Assembly: GCA_964036195.1 (NCBI GenBank)
Contig: OZ038453.1
Span: forward strand, 11,941,206 to 12,005,205
Direction: 5' to 3'
Length of the DNA stretch: 64,000 bases
Source of the DNA: Sphaerolaimus hirsutus
Taxonomy: Eukaryota > Nematoda > Chromadorea > Monhysterida > Sphaerolaimidae
In this document: piece by piece, positions 44,990 through 54,336 of the stretch
Layout of the letters: each line of letters begins with the position of its first letter
Position numbering within the stretch: position 1 is the stretch's first letter
Made by a program: the position numbers and the translations under genes
Notes under the pieces: model-generated
Database searches by the model: none
Told to the model about the DNA's origin: nothing
What the model saw: the letters and a program-made list of their open reading frames with translations, nothing else

Positions 44990-45376
44990 GCCCTGATTGG
45001 CAGGAAAGGGAAAATAATCGGCAGAAAATTTTTTAAAAAATGACGAAATTTTGTGTGCAAACAGAAAAATTTCCCATACAATTGCAGCAGGTTTACCGGT
45101 TTGGCTGAAACTGAAAACAGAAAGTTGAGCAAGACAATGAAAATGAGACAAAAAAATGGAAAATTTGCTGGAAAATTGAAAACCCCCCCCAGAAAATTTG
45201 CCAGAAAATGGAAAATGAGGCAGAGAAACTGAAAGTTTGCAAGAAAATGGAAAATGTGCCAGAAAAACGGATTTGGAAAGAGAAAAAATTTTAATAGCTG
45301 GAAAAAAATGGAAACTAAAAACAATTACCCGTAAAAAGAGGAAACAGAAATTGGAAAATGGAACTTTAACACCCTA
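44990..45376. mobile_element. TAGGGTGTC-family remnant, right end only
   Basis: This is diverged GGAAAATG and GAAAACAGAAAG word sequence ending in TTTAACACCCTA 20 bp before a channel exon. No left terminus was recognised. Confidence 0.55.
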
Positions 45377-45396
45377 GCCCCGCCCACAATTCCCAG

Positions 45397-45578
45397 GTGC
45401 ACGTGCACTCGCCCCACTACGCGCCGATCCCCGAAGACCTGGGCTTGAGCATTTCCCCAGGAATGCATTCTTCTCTGGCTGTTCAGGAACAAAACTACTA
45501 CCGTTTACCCAAGCCTTATGAAGATACGGACTGTGCGGACACTTCAGACAAGCAATTTAGCAAAAATTTGCTTCACAT
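45397..45578 (+). CDS. DEG/ENaC gene, HVHSPHYAPIPE palm/thumb exon
   Basis: The TTCCCAG acceptor opens into VHVHSPHYAPIPEDLGLSIS, the counterpart of the family motif V-x-VH-x(4)-P-x-P-x(3)-G-x-x-x-x-PG. RLPKPYEDTDC follows, matching the conserved LPxPY-x-D/N-C. The donor CACAT|GTATGC is chosen because it leaves two bases, and the next exon begins with exactly the one base needed. The open frame continues for a further 12 codons into the intron. The right end of a TAGGGTGTC-type hAT element lies about 20 bp before the acceptor, so the polypyrimidine tract is squeezed into very short host DNA. Confidence 0.92.
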
Positions 45579-46066
45579 GTATGCGTTGTTAGTGGGAAGG
45601 TTTTTGTTGGAGATATAAATTTTTTTGGCTACTATACTCTGAACTCCGCACCCCCAAATCGCCCGGCTATCAAGCTATCTAGAATGATTTTTCGGAAATT
45701 TTACCCTAATTTTCGCTCAAAATCGCTTGTTTATCTGTGTTATTGCCTATTTTCAGCTTAATTTCTACTAATGTGCTTATATTCCCATTTTTAGCTATTT
45801 TTACCTACTTTTAGCGATTTTCGTCCTTTTTCTCCCTTCTACACATTGAAAAAGCCAATATATTGAACTCCCACAATCCCCCCCCCCAATTTTTTTAGCT
45901 AAATATGTATCCTTCTGGGGGAGCGATTCCCTATCTACCCAAAATCTAGAATACCTCATCAATAATCAGCAAATGTTCATAGCGCCGAAAGTCAGAAAAC
46001 AAAAAAAGAAAAAGGTTCATAAATTTTACTTATTTGTACAACAATAACAACCTTTCAAATTCCCAG

Positions 46067-46202
46067 TTGGAACAACGTACTACGACAGAATGGCTATCAA
46101 CGATTCAACTACTCAGTGCAGCCGTGTATAAGATCTTGTGCGATCGAGCTTGCACTAGAGATGTGTAAATGTATAACGCCATCGAAAGTTTCACATGAGC
46201 AG
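46067..46202 (+). CDS. DEG/ENaC gene, YSVQPCIRSC exon of the thumb
   Basis: The exon runs from TTCCCAG to CAG|GTGAGA and starts with the third base of a split codon. It encodes NGYQRFNYSVQPCIRSCAI followed by ALEMCKCITPSK. This is the family motif YS-x-x-x-C-x-x-x-C-x(7,9)-C-x-C of the thumb domain, with all four cysteines present. The other two frames contain stops. It ends in phase 0. Confidence 0.93.
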
Positions 46203-46512
46203 GTGAGATGTGTGTGGTCTTGTCGATGTAGGCCCCCTAGGCATGTAAACCCGGTTGGCATGTAAACGTGTTACGAGGGTCTGCAATGGCCCTGTGCCTG
46301 TCCCTGTAGACATGTAAATCCAACCGGTATGTAGGTAAAATACTGCTAAAGATAGGTCGTCTATAACTACATACCTATGTGTATATCACAAAATAGAAAA
46401 ACGATCAACATAAACAACAGAATGGGATTTTTATCTCAGCAAAGCTTGTTTATGGCACAGAGCTGCCTACATTGACCGCTTCTGAACACCGAATTGTTCT
46501 GAAAAATTTGAC

Positions 46513-46697
46513 ATGGTGCGGTGCCTTTCGGTGCCAGCACCGGCGACCGGCTGGTGCCGTTCGGTGCCGGTGCCATTTTTTCAGAATGGCACCGATGCCG
46601 GTGTGGTGCGGTGCCATTTTCTGGCCGGTGCCCCAGGGTGCCAGGTGCCCTTTTCAAGCATTGGCAAAGGTGCCGGTGCGGTGCGGTGCCATTCTTA
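46513..46697. mobile_element. GGCACCGGTGCC-family remnant without termini
   Basis: Words GGTGCGGTGCC and CCGGTGCCATTTT match the right half of the 35-kb copy, but no TAGTGATG terminus remains. Confidence 0.6.
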
Positions 46698-46763
46698 TAC
46701 TCCGGTTACTTTACACCCTGCACGCGTGGTTCCCGATGGAAGTGTGCCAACGATGGTTAACGC

Positions 46764-48421
46764 TAGGGTGTCAAAAAAATTTTTTTACGGAAAACGGAAA
46801 ACGGAAAGGTAAAATTTTTTCACTTTACGGAAAACGGAAAACGGAAAGGTAAAAAAAAAATTTGTGCCGGAAAACGGAAAACGGAAAGGTAAAAAAATTT
46901 CACCCAGCGGAAAACGGAAAACGGAAAGGTAAAAAAAAATTGTCAGTCGGAAAACGGAAAACGGAAAAATGAAATGCCGGAAAACGGAAAACGGAAAGCA
47001 AAATTTTCACGGAAACAGAAAAAATAAAGTGAAATTAGCACGGTAATAGACAAATTTGCAGAAGGAAAACCTGCATGCAGGTTTGCCTGTTTGGCTTTGA
47101 TTGTGGTAGCTGTACATTCTGCAACTATGGATCATGCCTGTAACTTCACTTGTAGTTCAAGCTTAACTGAACCAACAAAAAATCATCAAAAAGTAGCCAT
47201 AGTGGCCATAGGAAAGGAAACACTACAACAATTTCACAGTCTAGAAGCAGTGGGAATCACTGATGACCCCTATGCAATTGATGACAACATTGCAGAGGAG
47301 ATGATAATAAATAGCATAAAATTTAACGACAACAACAAACGATACTATATTGACTGGCCGTATAAAAAGAGTATCAGTGACCTGCCCACGGGAAAAGCAG
47401 AAGCCTTGGTGCAGTTTAAATCACTGATAAGAAGATTCAACAAAGATCCAAGCTAGAGACTACACACGATTTTTCTGGCTGAAAGATGCCTCAAAACCAG
47501 TAACTGAAAAAAACTTAATAGTACTTCATTTTAAATGTGTACTGTTTGGACTTGTCTGCAGCCCAGCAATTTTGGGAGCAGTCATAAAATACCATTTAAA
47601 TGTGACAATAAACAACATGAATGAATATGAAGAAAATGAATGGGAATGAAACCAGTTGGCGATGATAATAAACAACATTTATGTCAATAACTTCATCATG
47701 AGTGTCACAAATGAAGTTGAAGCTTTAGAACTATATTACAAAGTCAAAGCTTTATTTAACCAATGTTCTATGAACATGAGGGAATGGCTGTCAAACTCCA
47801 GATCAGTCATGAATGAAATAGCAGAAAACGACAGGAGTCCAAAGGTGAATAAAATTGTCGCAGTAATGGGCATCAAATAAAATCACTGAATGGACATGCT
47901 GGCAATATCAACACCAAAATTGCAAATTGACAGCATCACAACACCAACCAGATGAAACTTGAATAAATTATTGGTGTCAGCATATGACCCAATTGGGTTC
48001 ACAGCACCTGTTTCACTGACCCTGAAATCCCAGTTGTCAATGCTGCTCCAAGAGACAAAAACAACACAATGGGATGAGCCAATTGAAGATAAATACAGAT
48101 TGGAAAAACAATGGAAAAATGCCAGAAAACTGAAAATCGAGCCAGAAAATGGAAAAATAGCCTGGTAAAACGGAAATGGAAAGGTAAAAATTTTTCAGCC
48201 GGAAAATGGAAAAATGGGCCGGAAAAACGGAAACGGAAAGGTAAAAAAATTTCAGCTGCCGGAAAACGGAAAACGGAAAGGTAAAAATTTTTTGGCTGCC
48301 GGAAAACGGAAAACGGAAAGGTAAAAATTTTTCGGCTGCCGGAAAACGGAAAACGGAAAGGTAAAAAATTTTCCTGCGGAAAGGCGGAAACGGAAAACGG
48401 AAACGGAAATTTGACACCCTA
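46764..48421. mobile_element. hAT-type element, TAGGGTGTC / GGAAAACGGAAA family, with captured pol
   Basis: The ends are TAGGGTGTCAAA and TTTGACACCCTA, flanked by an exact 8-bp duplication GTTAACGC (46,756-46,763 and 48,422-48,429). About 250 bp inside each end consist of iterated GGAAAACGGAAAGGTAAAAA units. Between them lies ~1.05 kb unlike other copies, which encodes broken BEL/Pao-like protein. The hAT terminal pattern (Y-A-R-N-G) fits. No hAT transposase is present, so it is non-autonomous. Confidence 0.88.
47060..48165 (+). pseudogene. BEL/Pao retrotransposon pol fragment, broken
   Basis: At least four frame segments read like parts of a Pao-type polyprotein. The first (47,091-47,456) has FHSLEAVGITDDP and YYIDWPYKK, as in the linker just before the reverse transcriptase. 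The second (47,457-47,649) has TRFFWLKD and FGLVCSPAILGAV, of the reverse-transcriptase palm. The third (47,656-47,880) has IYVNN where the active site would be YVDD. The fourth (47,959-48,110) has AYDPIGFTAPV and a downstream WDEPI. Stops and frameshifts separate the segments. The stretch between the linker and the palm appears deleted, and both catalytic aspartates of the YVDD box read Asn, so it is not functional. It is entirely inside the hAT-type element and carries no LTRs. Confidence 0.7.
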
Positions 48422-48912
48422 GTTAACGCGTCCGCGTTTCATAAAAAGATGACAAAATCGAATTGTTGTTTTAATGTTATTCATTAACATATTCACATCG
48501 ATGAATTTTTTCATATTTTTACGGAAATCGCATGATTTAAAAATCATTGGCACGCTTCCAACACAAGACATAAATCAGTGCGAGGGCAGAGTATCAAGTA
48601 CGCCGAGTATACCTTTAACATTACTACGTTGTTCTAGTGGTTTCCAATGGGGAGGGGCTGCCTCCCCCTAAATCGGCCAGCTATCTATCTTTTCTGGCGG
48701 CTCGCTCAGCTATTCATCTTTTATCTGACAGGACCTAATAATCCTAATAATAATAGCTTTTCTGATACAATCTGGGACATGGTGCCTTATTTTGTGTGGA
48801 GTGCTTTGGCCACAGATGGTATAGTTTTTAATGCAATTTTCCAATACTACTTGGCATTACCAAATGGGGTGTGTACCCGCTGAGGATATAATCCAACAAA
48901 AAAAATCCACAG

Positions 48913-49128
48913 GTTGCATTCAATCTCGCGCTAAAGGAAGCAATCAATGAAACTGAGACATCAAACGACTGTGACGGAGACAATGAAAATACTGAACAAT
49001 GTAATCTATTCAATTTAGTTTCTAAAGTGCTTGGAGATAAAGATGCATTCAAGAAACGCATGAGTGGGATGAAACTACCCCCAGCATGTGATAGGCACTC
49101 TGAGGACATTAGTGAGTGTATTGACAAA
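48913..49128 (+). CDS. DEG/ENaC gene, variable thumb/knuckle exon
   Basis: The exon is 72 codons from ATCCACAG to AAA|GTGAGT, phase 0 at both ends. The peptide is acidic, with Asn/Glu/Asp-rich stretches, an NET sequon near its start and four cysteines (NDCDG, EQCNL, PACDR, SECID). Its position between the CxC motif and the CPQPC block suits the thumb/knuckle region, where sequence is poorly conserved. It is longer than the same region in typical ASICs, so this channel has an enlarged extracellular insertion here. Assignment rests on phase, strand and cysteine content rather than direct motif match. Confidence 0.85.
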
Positions 49129-49138
49129 GTGAGTTTGA

Positions 49139-49605
49139 CCCTGTACCATTACTCATCTAAAACCATTACCCATCTAGACCTGTTACGCACCTAATTCTAC
49201 AAATTACTCATCTATTATACCTGTTACTCATCTAAACCGCCCCATATGAACTAGAATTCATTTTCTTTTCAGATGAAGTGCAATGAAAATTTTCCATCCC
49301 AGTAAACTCAAATGTGTTCAAAATGGGAAATGCAGTAATTGTGGAAATGCATTTTAGTTTACTGGGTGATTTGATTGATCGATGATCGATTTCTCATCTT
49401 GGTGAACTAAAATGCATTTACACAATCGCAGCATTTTGTTTGATGGATTCCTTTTCCTGGTAAAATCAAATACATTAGGTATTTAAATACATTCAAATAA
49501 ATTTGTGTAATGGGTGGTAGCTTTAGATGTGTAAAAGGGTCTAGATGAGTAATGGGTCGATATAGATGGGTAATGGGTTTTTAGATGAGTAAGAGGCTTA
49601 GCCAT
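49139..49605. mobile_element. TTACTCATCTAAACC-word foldback element
   Basis: The words TTACTCATCTAAAACC and TTACCCATCTAGACC face GTCTAGATGAGTAATGGG. The inner AATGCATTT / AAATGCATTT pairs also fold back. It begins ~11 bp after a channel-gene donor. Confidence 0.65.
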
Positions 49606-50089
49606 TAGTTTCCTTCCATGTTGGATTACTCTGTTTGGATTGACAAGCGATAAGGATAGTTTCATGTGAATTGTAAATGGAAGACAGGTAACTAAATTCC
49701 AAAAGAAAAAACATATCAATATTTTGACATTTTGAAAACACATGTTTAGTTGTTGCATGTCTTGTCAATTTCAAATTGATTTGATTTAAAAACTGCAACA
49801 GCCTTCATGGAGGCTCCATGATCCAACTTGATCACACACATACTTATGTTAAAAATTGGTATTAAAACCAGCATATTGTATCACTCCGCCATATGAGAAA
49901 CAACTATAGCTATATCTTTTCATATCAATTAGGTAGCCAGCCAGGTAGGTATATTATAAGTAAATAACTGGTCAGTGAAGGTGATTATCACGTGATTTTT
50001 AGTCCCTATGACTTGTCTTTTCACTTCAAAACTCAAGTTTTTTTGCACCACATATCCACTCGTATATAATACCCAACATTTTCACGCAG

Positions 50090-50227
50090 GTGGAAAGGGA
50101 ACTGATGAATGAAACTTCAAAATACAGCTGCTTCACAAAATGTCCACAGCCATGCACTGAAAAAGTGTTTAATGTCCGCGCCAGCAGTGTACTGTGGCCT
50201 ACAAATAAGTATATACTCCGTGTTCAG
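50090..50227 (+). CDS. DEG/ENaC gene, CPQPCTE..SSVLWP exon
   Basis: The exon is 46 codons between CACGCAG and CAG|GTGGAT, phase 0. It contains YSCFTKCPQPCTEKVFNV and then RASSVLWPTNKY. This is the strongly conserved family motif C-x-x-x-C-x-x-PC-x-E-x-x-Y-x-x-x-x-SxxxWP. The Tyr usual after PC-x-E-x-x is Phe here. An earlier GTATAT donor-like site after PTNK would break the frame with the next exon, so the GTGGAT donor was preferred. Confidence 0.93.
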
Positions 50228-50283
50228 GTGGATAAAAATCACACATTCTTAAAGTGGTGTTGCATGGTGCATGTGCGACCCTG

Positions 50284-50734
50284 TGCTGTTACTCATCTTA
50301 CCCATTACTCATCTATACCTGTTACTCATCTAAACCCACCATATGCACTAGGATTCATGTTCCTTTCAGATCAGATAAGTGCAATGAAAATGGATCCATT
50401 CAAGCAAACGCAAATGTGTCCAAAGGGGAAATGCAGTAATTGTGGAAATGCATTTGAGTTCAGTGGGATGATTCAATCACTTGATCGTCATTGTCAACTA
50501 AAATGCATTTCCACAATTACTGCATTTTTTTCTTTAGAACATATTAGAGTTTACTGCAATGGATCCATCAACTTTCATCTCTCTCAAGTGTGTCTGTGTA
50601 TGATGGTTTCTCTTTCCCAGTAAAATCATATACATTAGATATTAAAATACACTCGAAGCCCATTTTGTAATGGGTTTGCTTTAGATGTGTAAAAAGGTCT
50701 AGATGAGTAATGGGTTTAGATGAGTAACAGGCAT
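50284..50734. mobile_element. TTACTCATCTAAACC-word foldback element, second copy
   Basis: TGCTGTTACTCATCTTACCC to TTTAGATGAGTAACAGGCA, with the same inner sequence as the 49-kb copy (GCAGTAATTGTGGAAATGCA). It begins ~57 bp after a channel donor. Confidence 0.65.
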
Positions 50735-51456
50735 CAGCCGCCTGTGCACTGCAACAATCCAAATGTTGTATCTGAGAATTGCCTGCATGTGAGAACATGT
50801 GAGAATATAGCAAATCATGATGTGCACCTGTCAGGAAATATAAAGCACTCAAAAAAAATTTGGCTGAAAATGGATATATTTAAAATGGAGAAATAATCTA
50901 AACATCAATTTCACATAAATGTGTACATTTAAACCTGTTTGTGGTAACGGCTTGGAATGCTGCAAAACATAAAGATGCATTTATTAAAATTCAGCAGAAA
51001 GAATTCAAAATGTGATAATTTGGAACAAATTCAAAATAGATACAAAAAATAAAAAATTTTATAATTCAAACACTAAATTCAAAAACTGTTTTTGGAAGAA
51101 AAGAAACTTGAAGTCAATTTAGAAGAAAAACACTTAAAAATTTGAAAACTTACACCCAAATGGTTTGCCATCATGAGATCTCTCATCTGGATGGATTTCA
51201 TATCGATGTGGACAGACACCATTTACATTTAGCGTTCCAAACATGGGTGTTTTTCAGAAAATAAAATTAAATATACTCAAAGGAAGTCTCTCGAAAATTG
51301 AAATTAAATTAAATCTCTCCAAAAAAACGCCTTGAAAATAAAAATGAAAATAAATGAGAGATTTTTTATATTCTCGTCACAAAAAAAAAATTAAAATGCT
51401 CCAGGAAAAAAAAACAGGGAAATAAAAATATAGAATTTTTTTATAAATTTTTGCAG
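50735..51456. other. Intron; AT-rich, no element termini seen
   Basis: Long A-rich runs and short chance frames only. Confidence 0.5.
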
Positions 51457-51558
51457 GCTGATTGGGCCAAGCGCAGTCCAACATTGAAAAACTTGGGAAT
51501 TTTGGATGATTTGCGCAAGATCCGCATGAACATTGCAAAGTTGAATGTTTATTTTCAG
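51457..51558 (+). CDS. DEG/ENaC gene, pre-TM2 exon (RKIRMNIAKLNVYFQ)
   Basis: The exon is 34 codons between TTTGCAG and CAG|GTTACC, phase 0. LRKIRMNIAKLNVYFQ matches the family motif R-x-N-x-x-x-(V/L)-x-V(Y/F)F just before TM2. The frame joins directly to ELNYQSLTESP in the last exon. Confidence 0.93.
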
Positions 51559-51701
51559 GTTACCTCCTACATATTTAGATTTCAAATTTTTTGTTGCGTG
51601 ACTCGTTTGCATTGCTAACAAGAACCACGAAAGTGTGGAAATTGAATTGTTTCCAGAGTGAAGATATCGTGTGATTTTCAGAGTTGTTGAGATTTTTTAG
51701 G

Positions 51702-51783
51702 TACCGTGTTTCCTCGAAATTCCCCGCCCCTTCAAATACCCACAGGTCTGAAACTCCTGGGAGTATTTCAAGGAAATACGGTA
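51702..51783. mobile_element. Miniature TACCGTATT element (82 bp)
   Basis: TACCGTGTTTCCTCGAAATT to TATTTCAAGGAAATACGGTA, with almost no interior. Confidence 0.7.
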
Positions 51784-51822
51784 TATAAATTACATGCATT
51801 TAAATGCACCTATGTAAATACT

Positions 51823-52227
51823 TACTGTATATCCTCAAAATACCCCCCTCGAAATACCCCCCACCCTTAAAATGGCCACTATGAATTTATTAGCCCCCCT
51901 CGAAGTACCCCCCAAATTGAGTGTACAGGGAACGTACATGACAAAACTGCGGTTTGTGATATGGGCAATGCAAAACACACGTTAAAAACTATCAATTGTT
52001 ACGTTAGAAGAGTGTTACACAGTTATATAGGTAAGTCAATAAACTCTTATATATAGCTGTTATCGTTGCATTTTTCTATGTCTGCGTACGTTACAGACGA
52101 CAATTTTGTACTGGAATTTCAAAAAATTTATTGCGAAATAATAAGCTCCCCCCCCCCTTTAAATACCCCCTCAAAATTCTCACTCTGAAACAATCACCCC
52201 CGGGGGGTATTTCGAGGAAATACTGTA
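51823..52227. mobile_element. TACTGTAT / CTCGAAATACCCCCC element, full copy
   Basis: TACTGTATATCCTCAAAATA to TATTTCGAGGAAATACTGTA, 405 bp. It shares the interior near TCTGCGTACGTTACAGACG with the 42.9-kb copy. Confidence 0.75.
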
Positions 52228-52289
52228 GGTAGGTATACGTAAATATAGTGTTAAAAACAACGGTCTGAATAAATTCTACATTACATTTA

Positions 52290-52749
52290 TACCATATTAC
52301 CTCTAATATAAGGTATACCTTATATTAATTTCGTCAGTTTTTTTCGGCGTTTTAGTATACCTTATATTAGAGGGTACCTTATATTAGAGGTATACCTTAT
52401 ATTGTTTTCGTCAGAATTTTCAAACATATTACCAAAAGTGAAAAACAATGCAATTCACTTTATCGAACTGGAATGTAACGAAATAGTGAACCAGGCCTAA
52501 TACAAATTGACACAGAGTTGTCTGAGTGCCCTTGGGCACCATTTGAATCGTTTCCCGCCATGCTTGGCAACGGTTTTTACGATTATCTACTTCTGGCACG
52601 CAGCCAGCTGTGCATTATATTAGAGGTATGCCTTATATTTATTTCGTCATGCGCAAAAAGGCTAAAAGGTATACCTTATATTAGAGGGTACCTTATATTG
52701 GAGGTATACCTTATATTAGAGGGTACCTTATATTGGAGGTAATACGGTA
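52290..52749. mobile_element. TACCRTATTACCTC / TATAAGGTATACC element, full copy
   Basis: TACCATATTACCTCTAATAT to TATTGGAGGTAATACGGTA, 460 bp. The word is CTTATATTAGAGGTATAC, repeated many times at each end. It ends ~86 bp before the last channel exon. Confidence 0.78.
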
Positions 52750-52834
52750 ATTCAAACCATACAACCAAGTTATCAATTATCAATGATATTTATGGTAAAA
52801 CATTCTGACACATTAAGAAACAACCCTCTTCCAG

Positions 52835-53059
52835 GAGCTAAACTACCAATCACTAACTGAATCCCCATTTATGGAAATCAAAGACATGTTGTCAAACATT
52901 GGTGGAAACCTGGGCCTATATTGTGGAATGAGTTTACTAAGCGTTGTACAAATATTGGAATTGATCAGTCGTTTGGTGGCTAAAAGGCGCAGGCCGCAGG
53001 AGTGTGATGATATCATTGAGAAAATTGGAAGTTCTGAGTTGCCACCGAAGCGGTTTTAA
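52835..53059 (+). CDS. DEG/ENaC gene, terminal exon with TM2 and selectivity filter
   Basis: The exon opens after CTTCCAG and runs 74 codons to TAA. ELNYQSLTE leads to DMLSNIGGNLGLYCGMSLLS, the family TM2 start: L-x-x-x-GG-x-(L/M)GL(W/F)-x-G-x-S. The filter tripeptide is Gly-Met-Ser, where G-A-S or G-S-S are the common forms. Further along, VVQILELI has Gln where ENaC and ASIC normally have a conserved Glu. The cytoplasmic tail is short and basic (AKRRR) and ends PPKRF. A TATAAGGTAT-word element ends about 86 bp before the acceptor. No clear polyadenylation signal was identified before the next transposon at ~53.2 kb. Confidence 0.95.
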   Translation, partial: ELNYQSLTESPFMEIKDMLSNIGGNLGLYCGMSLLSVVQILELISRLVAKRRRPQECDDIIEKIGSSELPPKRF

Positions 53060-53202
53060 CTTGGTTTTTGGTGTGTGGAAATCTGTTGATATGATACACA
53101 TTGTTGGGATGTTATATGTCAACTGTTGAAAGTGAGATGGGATGTGGTGTTAACTGCTTAGCTATCTTATTGTTAATCAAGGTGGTCTACCTATATAAAT
53201 TT

Positions 53203-53570
53203 ATGAGGCCTCTACTTCTAAAAGTCGACAAGTCCATACTAAATGTGATTTTGGGTAAATCGCATTTAAAGTTTCGGACCCAATTCCAGGACCGTGGTGC
53301 GTGTCCAATTTGGCTCTCTCATGCTTTCCAATAAGTTGAAATGAACTGGAATAAGTCCATATGTTGAAAATAAAGTGTCAAATTTTCAGCCCCTGCTCTC
53401 AACCTTTATTTGAAAAATTGGGCCCATAAATTTCCATTCGGTCAGAGCAAAACTGTTTCTGGGAGGGAATTGGACTTGTCGCCTTCTTGCACCAGAGAAC
53501 ATTTTTGTTCCCGGGGAGGCCGAGGCTGCCTTATGGGCAATTTATGCACTTGTCGACTTTTAGAAGTACC
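53203..53570. mobile_element. TGAGGCCTCTACTTC element, right end interrupted
   Basis: The left end TGAGGCCTCTACTTCTAAAA and inner TTCGGACCCAATTCCAGGAC match the 42.5-kb element. The right end GTCGACTTTTAGAAG is cut by a TACCGTATT element at 53,567. Confidence 0.65.
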
Positions 53571-53852
53571 GTATTTCCTCGAAATACCCCCCGGGGGGTG
53601 ATTGTTTCATAGTGGTCCCGAGAGGGGGGGGGGTTTAAACGAGGGGGGGGGGTATTTCGAGGGGGGGGGGTATAATTTCACAAGAAAATTTTTGAAAACC
53701 AAGTACAAAATTGTCGTCTGAAACGTACGCAGACGTCGAAAAATGCAACAAAAACCGCCATTTATAAGGTTCTGTAGACTAATATTAGTATGTAGATGGT
53801 ATGTACACTGTTCTAACGTGACACCGACATTGTTTTAACGTGTGTTCTGCAG
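53567..53852. mobile_element. TACCGTATT / CTCGAAATACCCCCC element, truncated at right
   Basis: TACCGTATTTCCTCGAAATA with G runs up to 9-10, then the family interior to TGTGTTCTGCAG, where it stops. Its left end interrupts a TGAGGC-type element. Confidence 0.65.
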
Positions 53853-54232
53853 TATTTGGACGCGGCAGTACATTGGAGATGTCGCATTAATAGAGAGTGT
53901 TGTATTATATTTTTCATCAAATCAACAACGTCACTGTCCACATAACTCAAACGTTAGCATGACATAGTAAAGCTATAAACATGGTAAATAGTGGCGGTTG
54001 TGACGCGGCTGGCGCTCTTGCGAACTGCCCAGCGACTCTCATGAACAAAAAGCGCAGAATCCGCGGATTCCGCAGATTGCCACATCGTTAAGTTGTTTTT
54101 CATTTTTTTCTCAGGTGTCACACTATTGGAGAGTGTCGCGTTATTCTCACACAACGTGCCCAAACCTGTCACACTATTGGAGATGTCATATTATTGGAAC
54201 ACTGTCGCCAAATTAGAAAATTTACGGTATCT
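53853..54232. mobile_element. ATTGGAGATGTCGC-word element ending TTTACGGTA
   Basis: Words CATTGGAGATGTCGCATTA (left) and CACACTATTGGAGATGTCA (right) face each other, and the right end is AAATTTACGGTA. It is probably another word variant of the ACGGTA-ended group. Confidence 0.5.
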
Positions 54233-54336
54233 GAAAATCACTTGAAAATGTGTCAGATGAAAAAAAACACAGTGAAAAATAGCCATTTTTCACTGTTTTT
54301 TACTTGACACATTTTCAAGTGATTTTCAGATATGAG

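Larger units (their letters stand above)
26560..53059 (+). other. Gene span: DEG/ENaC/ASIC-family sodium channel, 13 exons seen
   Basis: This is the extent of a trimeric, usually amiloride-sensitive cation-channel subunit of the plasma membrane. About 756 codons are visible in 13 exons. In order they give a long cytoplasmic N-terminus, HG motif plus TM1, the FPAVTMCNLNP block, the ectodomain with YGLCYTF, GLSLILY and YSVQPCIRSC motifs, the CPQPC...SSVLWP block, NVYFQELNY, and TM2 with GGNLGLYCGMS. Splice phases agree across every junction except the one over the N gap (27,794-27,993), so an exon or exon end is probably hidden there. The 5' end is also open: the first exon found begins with an acceptor and an incomplete codon. 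The subfamily (ASIC, FaNaC, HyNaC, degenerin) was not assigned. The ~186 residues seen ahead of the TM1 exon are longer than usual for the family, so fusion with a different upstream gene cannot be excluded. Confidence 0.93.

Noticed and set aside
48474..48883. Open frames between the captured-pol element and the 48.9-kb exon
   Set aside because: Short, with no motif of the channel family and no phase-compatible splice pair.
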